Positions 33,704 through 42,301 of a DNA stretch of 64,000 nucleotides are shown here, piece after piece. A program made the translations under genes and the position numbers. Under the pieces are notes generated by a model. That model searched no databases and had not been told where the DNA came from. It saw nothing but the letters and a program-made list of their open reading frames with translations. Location: positions 1-64,000 of the forward strand of contig CAZDJK010000052.1 of NCBI GenBank assembly GCA_964505725.1, read 5' to 3'. Within the stretch, counting starts at the first letter, position 1. The number at the start of each line of letters is the position of its first letter. The DNA comes from CAVRJC01 sp964505725 (GTDB lineage: Bacteria > Actinomycetota > Acidimicrobiia > IMCC26256 > DASPTH01).

Positions 33704-34640
33704 GCTCGGGGAGCTCCTGGTCGCCGGCGAGGCTCGCGGCGTAGAGGTCGCCGCGGTCGGCCACGCGTGCGATCACGTCGGTGGCTTCGAAGCGGAGCCG
33801 GTCGGGGTCGGCCGTTTCGAGCGCGTCGGAGACCTCGTCCCACGTCACCGGCGCCGACACCTGCGGGCGTGCGGTGGCGCGCAGTGAGTACGCGCACACC
33901 GTCGTCTTGTGGCGGTCGTTCTGGCTCCAGTCCACGAACACACGACCGGAGCGCTGCTCGCGCGCCATGGTGACGGTGACCCGCCGGGGATCGCGCGATT
34001 CGAGGATCCGCCCGAGCGCGAGCGCGAACGCCTTCGTGTGCTCGGCGTCCGCCTCCGGGCGGAGCCCCACCGACAGGTGCAGCCCCTTGTTGCCGGAGGT
34101 CTTCACCACGGCCTGCAACCCGAGCTGCCCGAGGAGGTCGCGGAGATCGAGCGCGACGCGCGCGCAGTCGAGCACGCCGGCGGGTGGACCCGGGTCGAGG
34201 TCGAACACCATCGCGGTCGGGCGGAGCGGGTCGTCGGCGGGGGCCTGCGGTGTGTGCAGCTCGAGCGCGGCGAGGTTCGCCACCCACACGAGCGAGGGGA
34301 GATCGTCGACCGAACAGGCGGGGGTGCTCGAGCCGGCGTCGAGCGGCACGGTGCGCACCCATGCCGGTCGGTGCCCCGGGCACCGCTTCTCGAAGAACCG
34401 CTCGCCGTCGACCCCGTCGGGGAGCCGGACCATCGTGAGCGGGCGGCCCCGCAGGTGGGGGAGGATCGCGGGAGCGACGCGGGCGTAGTAGTCGATGACC
34501 TCGCCTTTGGTGAAGCCGGTTTCCGGGTACAGGACCTTCGCGAGGTTCGAGAGCCGGAGGGTGTGCCCGCCCACCTCGACCCGCGTGGCGCCGCCGTTCC
34601 CGGGGGGCTCTGAGGAAGATTTCTTGGTGCGGGGGGCCAC
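33696..34640 (-). CDS. LigD-type primase-polymerase (stand-alone PolDom)
   Basis: Archaeo-eukaryotic primase-fold polymerase that fills gaps, often with ribonucleotides, in bacterial non-homologous end joining. The catalytic Asp pair is D147/D149 in VFDLDPG, the third is D237 in FVDWSQN, and the nucleotide-binding KTSGNKGLH is at 180-188. The 314-aa product has no ligase or phosphoesterase domain. I used GTG 34640, 8 nt after TACCTT. It is divergent from ku across 58 bp, a classic NHEJ pairing. Confidence 0.88.
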   Translation of the reverse strand: MAPRTKKSSSEPPGNGGATRVEVGGHTLRLSNLAKVLYPETGFTKGEVIDYYARVAPAILPHLRGRPLTMVRLPDGVDGERFFEKRCPGHRPAWVRTVPLDAGSSTPACSVDDLPSLVWVANLAALELHTPQAPADDPLRPTAMVFDLDPGPPAGVLDCARVALDLRDLLGQLGLQAVVKTSGNKGLHLSVGLRPEADAEHTKAFALALGRILESRDPRRVTVTMAREQRSGRVFVDWSQNDRHKTTVCAYSLRATARPQVSAPVTWDEVSDALETADPDRLRFEATDVIARVADRGDLYAASLAGDQELPELS

Positions 34641-34648
34641 GACCTGCG

Positions 34649-34654
34649 AAGGTA
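34649..34654 (-). promoter_or_regulatory. -10 box, LigD-type polymerase
   Basis: Minus strand: TACCTT, 8 nt, then GTG 34640. It lies within the 58-bp region shared with ku. Confidence 0.45.
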
Positions 34655-34698
34655 GTGGGAAGCTCGCGGCGGGCGTCCGGCCGATCTGGAGGTAGGCG

Positions 34699-35634
34699 GT
34701 GCCGAACGCAATTTGGACCGGTTCGATCAGTTTCGGCCTGGTGACGGTGCCGGTGCGGCTGGTGTCGGCCACCCGGTCGCTCGACGTGCACTTCAACCAG
34801 CTCGATGCCGACAGCGGTGCTCGCATCCGCTACCGGCGCGTGTCGGAGGCCACGGGCGACGAGGTGCCGAACGACAAGATCGTCCGCGGGTACGAGGTCG
34901 AGTCCGGCCGGTACGTGGTGCTCGAGCCGGACGAGCTCGAGGCGCTCCAGCCCAAGAAGAGCCGGCAGATCGAGATCGAGGACTTCGTCGACCTCGCCGA
35001 GATCGACCCGATCTACTTCGAGCAGCCCTACTACCTCGTGCCCGACAAGGACGCGGCCAAGCCGTATCGGCTCCTCGCCGACGTCATGAGCCAGGAGGGC
35101 AAGGTCGCGGTCGGGCGGTTCGTGCTGCGGTCAAAGGAAGCCCTCGTCGCCATCCGGCCGGTGGACGGCGTCCTGCTCCTGGAGACGATGCGCTACGCCG
35201 ACGAGGTCCTGGCCGCCGATCGCGACGCGCCGATCGCGGAACCGGCGACCGCTCCCAGCGAGCGCGAGCTCGACATGGCGCGCCAGCTCGTGCACGCGCT
35301 CAGCGGTGCGTTCGACCCCGAGAAGTACCACGACGAGTACCGGGAAGAGGTCCTCGCGCTCATCGAGCGCAAGGCCGCGGGCGAGGAGATCGTGGCGCCA
35401 CCCGCGCCCGAGGAGCCCGCGAAGGTGCTCGACCTCATGGCTGCGCTCGAGGCGAGCCTGTCGCGAAGCGGGGCCAAGCAGGCCGAGGGCGGCCGCGCGA
35501 AGGGCGCCGCGGGCTCCAAGTCGGCACGCGCGCGTGCCGCGGCGAAGCCGGCCAAGCGCGCGGCGGCGAAGAAGCCGACGAAGTCGACGACGGCGAAGAA
35601 GGCTCCCGCGAAGCGCGCCCGCAAGTCGGCGTGA
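34699..35634 (+). CDS. ku: Ku, non-homologous end joining protein
   Basis: Homodimeric DNA-end-binding protein that recruits LigD-type enzymes. The N-terminus (IWTGSISFGLVTVPVRL) and the beta-barrel core match bacterial Ku. The core ends near residue 245; a Lys/Ala-rich tail of about 60 residues follows, as in many actinobacterial Ku proteins, giving extra DNA binding. GTG 34699 has GGAGG about 6 nt upstream. Its partner polymerase is divergent; no ligase gene is in the window. Confidence 0.95.
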   Translation: MPNAIWTGSISFGLVTVPVRLVSATRSLDVHFNQLDADSGARIRYRRVSEATGDEVPNDKIVRGYEVESGRYVVLEPDELEALQPKKSRQIEIEDFVDLAEIDPIYFEQPYYLVPDKDAAKPYRLLADVMSQEGKVAVGRFVLRSKEALVAIRPVDGVLLLETMRYADEVLAADRDAPIAEPATAPSERELDMARQLVHALSGAFDPEKYHDEYREEVLALIERKAAGEEIVAPPAPEEPAKVLDLMAALEASLSRSGAKQAEGGRAKGAAGSKSARARAAAKPAKRAAAKKPTKSTTAKKAPAKRARKSA

Positions 35635-35709
35635 GCGGCGGCTCGGACGTCGTCACGCGACGCCGGGTGCGCATCACCGTCCGGCGACGGGCGACGACGG
35701 CGTCACGGG

Positions 35710-35738
35710 CTACGAGGCCCGGCACTACGAGGCCCGGC
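35710..35738. repeat. 14-bp direct repeat, 15-bp period
   Basis: CTACGAGGCCCGGC occurs at 35710-35723 and 35725-35738, at the 3' end of the small CxCGW gene, so its stop codon is duplicated in frame. Confidence 0.6.
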
Positions 35739-35934
35739 GCTCCGGCAGCCTGACTCGGGGGCGCCGGCCCCTCACCGTGAGCACCGGCGCGGGCGCAACC
35801 TCGTCGGCGTGGTCGGCGTCGAGCCAGCCGCACGTGCAGACCGGGGACGCGTCGTCCGTCGGCCGGAAGGCGGCGCACGGCTCGAACCGGCCGGCGACGG
35901 GGTCGAGAGTGTCGGTGTCGATCAGGTTCGTCAT
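35725..35934 (-). CDS. Small CxCGW protein
   Basis: A 69-aa protein with no recognised family. It has an acidic N-terminal half and the motif CTCGWLDADHAD (Cys at 33 and 35) that could bind a metal, followed by a basic tail. ATG 35934 lies 6 nt after GACAGT, a one-off match to the leaderless box. The stop codon is within a 15-bp-period duplication at 35710-35738. Confidence 0.5.
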   Translation of the reverse strand: MTNLIDTDTLDPVAGRFEPCAAFRPTDDASPVCTCGWLDADHADEVAPAPVLTVRGRRPRVRLPERRAS

Positions 35935-36080
35935 GGCGCGACTGTCGCACCGGGGTACGACGTCAACGCCGCCGCCTGCCGCCGCCCGCCCCCGGCCGGC
36001 CGCCCCCAGTCGCCAGGCCGCCGAGCCACGGGTGGAATCGCCCCGAAGGGAATTTCCGCTCCCGCGGGGAGCGATCGGCC

Positions 36081-38192
36081 TCAGGTCCGGGGCGGCTCCT
36101 CGCCCGGGTCGGGCACGTCGGTGGGAGACAGGTCGGGCGACACGTCGGCCTTCTCGAACGCCTCGATGGCTGAGCCGGTGGGTTCGGCCGCGGGCACCGC
36201 CGGACCGCCCGACCCGTTCGGTGACCCATTGGGGCCACCGCCGGTGAGGAACCTCATGAGCGTCGCCGCCAGCCCGTCGATCGGCCCCCCGGCGCTCCCT
36301 CCACCGGTCACGAGCACTTCGGGTACCACGGTGATGTGGCCCTCCGCCACTGCGTTGGCGACCGCCACGAGCGCGGTCGCGGCGCCGCCGAGCGCGTCCT
36401 TCTGTGCCTCGAACCCCACGGCCCGGGCGAGCCCGAGCGCCTCGGTGGCCTTGGCCTCCGCGAGGCCGACGGCCTGCACCTTCGCCGCCTCGCCCTCGCC
36501 CGTCAGCTGGACGTAGGCGGCCTCGCCCCGGCCCTCCGCCTGGCGCGCCTCCGCCTCGTTGTTCTTGATCTGCACCCCGACCTGCGAGCTCGCGAGCAGC
36601 GACTGCATATCGGCAGTGCCCTTCGCCTTCTCCATCTCGATGCGCGACGTCTGCGCGCGCTGTTGCTCCTCGAACGTCGCCTTCTCCTGGTTGGCGATCT
36701 CGCGCTGGGTGAGCACCTTGACCAGCTCGTCGGGGAACACGACGTCCTGGATGTAGACACCTTTGGTCTCCACCTCGTATTGACCGAGGTACGTGGTGAT
36801 CGCGTCGAACGCGGATGCCTGCACCTGCTGGCGGGTCTCGATGAACTTCACCGCCTCGAGCGCCTGCAGCGTGTTGCGGAAGTGGTTGCCGACGGCCGAC
36901 TGCAGCACCTCGCTGACCAGGTTGCGCATCGTGCCCACCATCGAGATCACCTTCGGCGCGCGGGTGTCGGGCACGTGGATCTGCACCTGCAGGTCGATCT
37001 GGAACACGAACCCCTCGCGGCTCTTGCCGACGATCGACGAGAGTTGGGCGTCGAGGTCGTGGGCCTCGGATGTGGCGTCGGCCCAGTTGAGCGTCAGGAT
37101 GAACGTCGGCACGATCTCCGCCGCGTACACGCGCGGGTTGATGGGGTACTTCCCCGTGCGCAACGGCTCCTGCCAGATGCCGCGATGACCGGGCCGCACG
37201 ATCGAGCCGAACTTGAACTCGACGCCCGACGTGTCGGCGGTCGGCAGCCCGACGAAGCCCTTGATGACCGCGACCTCACCCTGGTTCACCACCAGCATGG
37301 GCACCAGCTCGACCCGGATCAGGAACGGGTTCAGCAGGTACGCGCCGTAGAGCAGCGGGTCGTGCTGGAGGCCGATCTTCCCGCCGGCATCGAGGAACGC
37401 CTGATAGTCCTGGTAGTTGTTGTGGAGCGTGTTCTTGCTGCCGAGCAGCAGGTCGATCAGCGCCGCGTCGGTGATCGCCTCGGACCCCTCGGCCTCGCGT
37501 GCCTCCACTGCCGCGACGTCGTCGAAGCCTCCGAGGCGGCTCGCGATGTCACCCGACCGCAGCGGTTCCCCTTCCAGAGTCGTGACCACGCCGACGAGGT
37601 CGACGTCACCGTCGGGCGCGATCACGACCACCCGGAGCTGATCCGGCGTGAGCCCGAACGACTCGGGTGTGAGCTCGTTGCCGGATGCGAGCGCCACGAG
37701 GTCGGGCGACACCGGCTGCCCGTACACCGTCTGTGCGGTGAGCACGAGGAAGGCCACTGGATGGATGGGCACGAGCGTCCCCGGCGGCAGCACCGGCCGC
37801 TGCACGCCCTTCTCTCCACCGTTCTCGATGAACGACCGCAGCTCCGAGAAGTTCCCGAACTCGGGCTTGAAGCGGGCGCTCTTGGCGCCGATCGGGAGGG
37901 GTTCGCCCACCTGGGCGATCACCACGCCGATCTCGCCGGCCGGCACCTGCACCCAGGGGAACTTCTGGACGCCGAACATCGGCCAGAGCTTGAACCGGAT
38001 GCCCGGCATGAGCAGCTCGGCCTGATATCCGGCCTCGCCCCGGAACGCGATGGGGTTGTCCTCGTCCAGCTTCCGGAACGCCAGCCGCTTCGACACCAGG
38101 CCGACCTGCGCGGCGCCGACCGCGTGGAACGACTTGAGCGCCAGCAGCACGACCAACACGACCACGACGATCCCGACGATCACGCCACCCAT
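36081..38192 (-). CDS. Large SPFH/band-7 domain protein
   Basis: A 703-aa stomatin/flotillin-like protein. An N-terminal membrane helix (about residues 4-21) is followed by an extended SPFH region and a charged coiled coil (about 535-600, ANQEKATFEEQQRAQ, AEARQAEGRGEAAY). The C-terminus is Gly/Pro/Asn-rich. Such proteins scaffold membrane microdomains or chaperone membrane proteases. It is larger than typical flotillins. No NfeD-like partner is adjacent. I took ATG 38192; the weak AAG before it makes the start moderately certain. Confidence 0.82.
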   Translation of the reverse strand: MGGVIVGIVVVVLVVLLALKSFHAVGAAQVGLVSKRLAFRKLDEDNPIAFRGEAGYQAELLMPGIRFKLWPMFGVQKFPWVQVPAGEIGVVIAQVGEPLPIGAKSARFKPEFGNFSELRSFIENGGEKGVQRPVLPPGTLVPIHPVAFLVLTAQTVYGQPVSPDLVALASGNELTPESFGLTPDQLRVVVIAPDGDVDLVGVVTTLEGEPLRSGDIASRLGGFDDVAAVEAREAEGSEAITDAALIDLLLGSKNTLHNNYQDYQAFLDAGGKIGLQHDPLLYGAYLLNPFLIRVELVPMLVVNQGEVAVIKGFVGLPTADTSGVEFKFGSIVRPGHRGIWQEPLRTGKYPINPRVYAAEIVPTFILTLNWADATSEAHDLDAQLSSIVGKSREGFVFQIDLQVQIHVPDTRAPKVISMVGTMRNLVSEVLQSAVGNHFRNTLQALEAVKFIETRQQVQASAFDAITTYLGQYEVETKGVYIQDVVFPDELVKVLTQREIANQEKATFEEQQRAQTSRIEMEKAKGTADMQSLLASSQVGVQIKNNEAEARQAEGRGEAAYVQLTGEGEAAKVQAVGLAEAKATEALGLARAVGFEAQKDALGGAATALVAVANAVAEGHITVVPEVLVTGGGSAGGPIDGLAATLMRFLTGGGPNGSPNGSGGPAVPAAEPTGSAIEAFEKADVSPDLSPTDVPDPGEEPPRT

Positions 38193-38233
38193 CGCTTCCC
38201 ATCCTTGTCCGTCCCACCGGCGCGCCGCGCGCG

Positions 38234-38569
38234 TCAGAGCTTGCGGGTGTAGTCCACCACTTCCGCGATCTGCTTGGCCGAGAGCTGGCCTCCGAACGCG
38301 GGCATGCCGTCCCGCCCGTCGGTCACCACCGCGATCTCGCCGGCGACCGCGGGGAACGCCTGCACGACGCGGCCATCGGAGAGCTGGGGACCGACCGCGC
38401 CGGCACCGTCGGTGCCGTGGCACGTCGCGCAGTTGGCGGCGAAGAGGCGCGCGCCGGGTGTCTGCGCCGCCGTGCCGGTCGACGGCTCGTTGGCGAAGAG
38501 CATCACCACGAACACCGCGACACCCAGCAGCGCCAGCACCTCGACGACGTTGACGATGCGCCGGAACAT
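38234..38569 (-). CDS. Membrane-anchored mono-heme cytochrome c
   Basis: Electron carrier of 111 aa. It has an N-terminal membrane anchor (residues 7-26) and a c-type heme motif CATCH (C47, C50, H51). A distal Met, in the DGMPAFGG segment, is the probable axial ligand. The heme domain would face outside the cytoplasmic membrane. Its ATG overlaps the stop of the DUF6529 membrane gene by one base (TGATG), so the two are translated together. Confidence 0.9.
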   Translation of the reverse strand: MFRRIVNVVEVLALLGVAVFVVMLFANEPSTGTAAQTPGARLFAANCATCHGTDGAGAVGPQLSDGRVVQAFPAVAGEIAVVTDGRDGMPAFGGQLSAKQIAEVVDYTRKL

Positions 38570-39153
38570 CAGTAGAGCGGCAGGCCGGGAGCCCGCGAGG
38601 TGAAGAACCAGAAGGCGCTCGTGAACCAGATCGCCACCAGCGTGACGAACGCGACCCCTCCGACGACGGGGAGGACGCGGTCGGGGAGCCCGCGCACCCG
38701 GACCGCGAGCACCTTCACCGTGAACACGCCGTAGAAGAAGCAGCCGAGCAGCGAGTGGATCAGCACCCGCGTCGTCGTCGACTGGAACCCGAGCGCCCAG
38801 AGGCATTGATACGCGACGGGGAGGCTCAGCGCGAACGCCAGGGTGCCGACGAGGCGGTGCGCGTCGCCGAGCCACGACGGCGCGTGGCGCGGCCACGGAA
38901 CCTTCCCGTAGAGGCGCGCGCCCAGGAACACCTGCACCACGGCGAGCGTCACGACGCCGGTGGCGAACCACACCTTCAGGTTGATGGTGGACGAGAAGAA
39001 GAGCGTGTAGGGCTGCTCGCCCGTGGGATCGTGGACCTTCCCGTAGGCGCCGAGCGCCAACGAAACCGCGGCGCCCACGAGCAGGACGACGACCAGACGG
39101 TTCGAGCGCGTGGAGGTCCGCGCGCCGCTCGCGGTGGTCGCGGTGTCCGCCAT
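38569..39153 (-). CDS. DUF6529 multi-helix membrane protein
   Basis: A 194-aa integral membrane protein with five hydrophobic segments (about 19-38, 60-80, 100-121, 131-150, 160-182). H99 and H133 lie in helices, and H90 lies in a loop. Two membrane histidines plus an immediately coupled cytochrome c suggest it could bind heme b and pass electrons, which is inference. I recall such proteins as DUF6529. ATG 39153 has a GGAGGGG Shine-Dalgarno about 7 nt upstream. Confidence 0.75.
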   Translation of the reverse strand: MADTATTASGARTSTRSNRLVVVLLVGAAVSLALGAYGKVHDPTGEQPYTLFFSSTINLKVWFATGVVTLAVVQVFLGARLYGKVPWPRHAPSWLGDAHRLVGTLAFALSLPVAYQCLWALGFQSTTTRVLIHSLLGCFFYGVFTVKVLAVRVRGLPDRVLPVVGGVAFVTLVAIWFTSAFWFFTSRAPGLPLY

Positions 39154-39196
39154 GCGCCAACCCCTCCTCGAGCATGCTACGGCGATCGGCGCGGGT

Positions 39197-39202
39197 TACG
39201 CT
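39197..39202 (+). promoter_or_regulatory. -10 box, leaderless acyltransferase start
   Basis: TACGCT, 5 nt, then GTG 39208. Confidence 0.45.
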
Positions 39203-39207
39203 CGGCC

Positions 39208-39843
39208 GTGGCCGGGCTCGCAGACTCCACCCGCCGCGCCGCGAACGATGCCGTTCTCGCCGCGTGGGAACGCTTCGTGCGTCGCGCGACCGTGGGCCCG
39301 CAGAGTGCGCGGGCACGCGCGTTCCGCCGGTTCGGCCGCGGCTCCGCGCTGTGCGTCCCGATCGCGGCGCTGTTCGGCGAGGCGCACATCGAGATCGGTG
39401 AGGACACCATCATCGGCCCGTACGCCAGCCTGTCGGCCGGCGTGATGCCGGGTCACGTCCCCGACAACGACGTGGTCGTGCGCATCGGCGACCGCTGCCT
39501 CATCGGCAAGGGCAGCGGCATCGTCGGGCACTCGTCGATCGAGATCGGCGACGACGTGTTCACCGGTCACCACGTGTACGTCACCGACGCCAACCACGGG
39601 TACGAGGACGTCACCGTCGCGATCGGCCGCCAGTTCGCCGCGGCGCGTCCCGTACGCATCGGCGCCGGCTCGTGGCTGGGCCACGGCACCATCGTGCTCC
39701 CGGGCTCGACGATCGGGGAACACGTCGCGGTCGGCGCGGGGTCGGTCGTGAGCGGCGACCTGCCGCCGTTCTCGGTGGCGGTCGGCAATCCCGCCCGGGT
39801 GATCCGCCGCTACGTGGAGGGAGAGGGCTGGATCCGGGTCTGA
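39208..39843 (+). CDS. Hexapeptide-repeat acyltransferase
   Basis: The 211-aa product has an N-terminal helical stretch and then a left-handed beta-helix of isoleucine/valine hexapeptide repeats (about 65-195). The catalytic-type His is in TDANHGYED, and the C-terminus has the common VAVGNPARVIRRY motif. Such enzymes acetylate sugars, often surface glycans. The start GTG 39208 is leaderless-like. The stop is directly adjacent to the convergent binding-protein stop, with no gap. Confidence 0.87.
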   Translation: MAGLADSTRRAANDAVLAAWERFVRRATVGPQSARARAFRRFGRGSALCVPIAALFGEAHIEIGEDTIIGPYASLSAGVMPGHVPDNDVVVRIGDRCLIGKGSGIVGHSSIEIGDDVFTGHHVYVTDANHGYEDVTVAIGRQFAAARPVRIGAGSWLGHGTIVLPGSTIGEHVAVGAGSVVSGDLPPFSVAVGNPARVIRRYVEGEGWIRV

Positions 39844-41502
39844 CTACTTCGGCTGCGCCGCCGGCGACGGGTAGGACGGCGGTTGGTCGGCGGGCGGCAG
39901 CTTCGTCAGCACCGTGATCGATGTGGCGTCGTCGTAGAGCCCGACCTGCCCGCGCTTGGGCCACGATCGGGGAAGGTAGCGGCGGCCGCCGTCGGCGTAG
40001 CGGTAGAGGCCCGGCCCGACCGCACCGACCTCGTCGGGCCCGGTGGCATGCGGATCCCACCAGATCACGGTGGCGTCGTCGCCGGCGGTGACGTCGACAC
40101 CGGGCCAGATGCCGTGACTGCCCCACGAGAAGTGCATGCGGGTGGGCGTCGTCGACGCCGGCGGCGGGAAGCTCTTGAACAACGCGGCGCGGAACGTCTG
40201 CGCGGTGAGGTGTGGCCCTGCGAGGTGCACACCGGTGAAGAACAGGAGCGGCGCCTGGTCGAGCTCGCGGAACGTCTTCGCGATCGGCGGGTGCCCGGTC
40301 TGCCAGGTGATCAGGTTGCCGAGCTCGTCGAGCTCGTCGCTCGTACGCGCGGGGAGGAGCGACACACCGAACGCGTGTGCCCACTGCTGCTGGTCGTACT
40401 GGCGGCCGAACACGGCGGTGTCGGTGAACGCGTAGCCCAGCACGACCCACTCCGGGAAGTACCCCTGCTCGGTGGCGGCCCGGGTGAGGAACATCGGGAA
40501 GATCGGGTCGCCGGCGAGGATCACGCTCGTGACCCCCGAGCTCTTCAGCTTGGCGACGAGCGTGCGCGCCTGCGACGCCGCGGTGTCGAGGTCGAGCGTG
40601 TACCCGATCGTGACCGCGGGCTTCACGCCGTCGCCGCGCAGGAGCTGCTCCAACCGGGTGACGCTGCGGGCGAACGTACCGTCGGTGTCGTCGTAGTGGA
40701 CCACCCCGAACACCCGCCGCTCGCCCTGGAGCGCGGCGTCGCCCGCGTGCGTCGCCTTGCCGCCGGCGAGCTGGCCGCCCACGAACGCGGCCCAGTGCTC
40801 GGAGGCCTGCTCGGGTGACGCCAGCGTGGGCCAGATGTAGGGCGAGTACTTGTCCAGGAACGCCTGCGGCTCCGCGAGCACACAGTCGCCGAGGCACAGC
40901 ACGCCGCGGGCCGCGAGCTCCTTAGCGTACGCGGGTGTCTGGCCCGGGCCACCGAACGACGCGAACGCGTGCAGCTCGGTCGCGGCCTTGATCGCGTCGG
41001 CCTTCGCGGCGACCGCGTCGTCGGGCGAGCCGCTCGCCTTCAGGGTGACGACCTTCACCGTGCGCCCGTAGAGCTGGTAGTGGGCGGAGAAGAAGTCGAT
41101 GTACTGCTGGACGGTGTCGCGCTCCTGCGCCAGGCTCTCGTCACTGCCGCTGCGGTCGAAGAACGTCTGTTGCAGCGCGTCGGGCTGCGCCTGGTACAGG
41201 ACGACGGTGATGGTGTCCTTGGTGACGCCGGGCGCGGTGCTCCCACCGTTGTCGCCGCCCTTCCAGGGCACCACGCACGGCGCCGCGTATCCCGTCGGGA
41301 TCGCGACGCGCCCGGTGCTGGTGTCGCACTGCGCGCCCCAGTCGATCTTCTTGCCCTTCGCCTGCGCGTAGGTGAGCGGGAGGCTCGGCGTCGCCGCGGC
41401 ACCGGCGGACGGCGCCGACGCCGCCGCGAGCGTCGCGACCGCAGCTGCGCACCCGAGGACGAGCGCGACGAGGGTACGCAGTCCACCCCGTCGGCCGGTC
41501 AC
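39844..41502 (-). CDS. Periplasmic-type substrate-binding protein (Leu/Ile/Val-binding fold)
   Basis: A 552-aa secreted protein with signal peptide (hydrophobic residues about 10-33, Ala-rich cleavage region). Segments such as GVTKDTITVVLYQAQ and ASFGGPGQTPAYAKELAARGVLCLGD belong to the branched-chain amino-acid/urea-type receptor fold. It is longer than the usual 400 aa and no permease or ATPase gene is nearby, so it may serve a transporter elsewhere or act as a sensor. GTG 41502 was taken as start. Confidence 0.75.
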   Translation of the reverse strand: MTGRRGGLRTLVALVLGCAAAVATLAAASAPSAGAAATPSLPLTYAQAKGKKIDWGAQCDTSTGRVAIPTGYAAPCVVPWKGGDNGGSTAPGVTKDTITVVLYQAQPDALQQTFFDRSGSDESLAQERDTVQQYIDFFSAHYQLYGRTVKVVTLKASGSPDDAVAAKADAIKAATELHAFASFGGPGQTPAYAKELAARGVLCLGDCVLAEPQAFLDKYSPYIWPTLASPEQASEHWAAFVGGQLAGGKATHAGDAALQGERRVFGVVHYDDTDGTFARSVTRLEQLLRGDGVKPAVTIGYTLDLDTAASQARTLVAKLKSSGVTSVILAGDPIFPMFLTRAATEQGYFPEWVVLGYAFTDTAVFGRQYDQQQWAHAFGVSLLPARTSDELDELGNLITWQTGHPPIAKTFRELDQAPLLFFTGVHLAGPHLTAQTFRAALFKSFPPPASTTPTRMHFSWGSHGIWPGVDVTAGDDATVIWWDPHATGPDEVGAVGPGLYRYADGGRRYLPRSWPKRGQVGLYDDATSITVLTKLPPADQPPSYPSPAAQPK

Positions 41503-41555
41503 GCCGACATCGTCGCGCGCGACGGCGGTCGCGCGGACGCGGCGAGGAGCCGTCG

Positions 41556-41561
41556 TACAGT
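41556..41561 (+). promoter_or_regulatory. -10 box, secreted protein gene
   Basis: TACAGT, 8 nt, then ATG 41570. Confidence 0.45.
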
Positions 41562-41569
41562 CTGCGCCG

Positions 41570-42301
41570 ATGGGAATTCGAGTCCGGAGCGGCGTCTCCG
41601 TCATGGCCGCACTCGGTCTGGTCGCGACGATCGTCGCCGTCGGTCCCGTCGCTTCGGCGTCGTCCTCCGGCGACCAGGCGGTCGCGAACGCCGGGCTGCT
41701 CACGGCGAGCGACCTGCCGGCCGGATGGACGTCGCACCCACAGGACCGATCCGGTGACCGGGCAACCGAGGCGCTCGCGAAGAAGATCCCGTCGTGCAAG
41801 GCGTATCTCGCGTTGCAGAACGCCTCCCGAGGTGGCGGTCGGGTGGCCGCTCGATCTCCCGAATTCGAGTCGAACGGGTCGACGTTCGACAACTCGGTCT
41901 TCATGTTCCCATCGACTTCGGTCGCGTCCGCACGTGTGCGCGAGTTCGAGCGCTCGCACTTCGGCTCGTGCGCGAACCGCCTCTTCGAGCAGCTGCTCAT
42001 GAAGGAGCCCGTGCCGGGCAGCAATCGTGCTACGAAGGTCCGAACGGTCGACGCGCACGTGCAGCCGTACGCGATCGAGAACTACGCCGACGACACCGTG
42101 TCCTACGAGGGCCCGTTGCGGGTGACCCTCGCCGACGGCGAGACGATGACGTTCGGTCTCGGTCTCACCGCGGTCCGTTCCGCGCGGGCGATCGCGCTGT
42201 ACTCCTACTTCATCGCCGATCAGTCCGCGCAGGTCTCGCTCGCACCGGCGGTGGAGTCGTCGGTGCACCGGCTGGTCGACGCCATCGGTACCCACACCTG
42301 A
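41570..42301 (+). CDS. Secreted protein of unknown function
   Basis: No family is recognised. The 243-aa precursor has a signal peptide (residues about 1-31, cleaved near ASASSS). The mature part starts with the LLTASDLPAGW motif, also echoed in the gene at 60795 (ALAQSDLTGGLGLQL), and has two cysteines (SCKAY and GSCAN). A small extracytoplasmic alpha/beta sensor-like domain is possible. Its last 82 bases overlap the convergent DUF429 gene. Confidence 0.6.
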   Translation: MGIRVRSGVSVMAALGLVATIVAVGPVASASSSGDQAVANAGLLTASDLPAGWTSHPQDRSGDRATEALAKKIPSCKAYLALQNASRGGGRVAARSPEFESNGSTFDNSVFMFPSTSVASARVREFERSHFGSCANRLFEQLLMKEPVPGSNRATKVRTVDAHVQPYAIENYADDTVSYEGPLRVTLADGETMTFGLGLTAVRSARAIALYSYFIADQSAQVSLAPAVESSVHRLVDAIGTHT

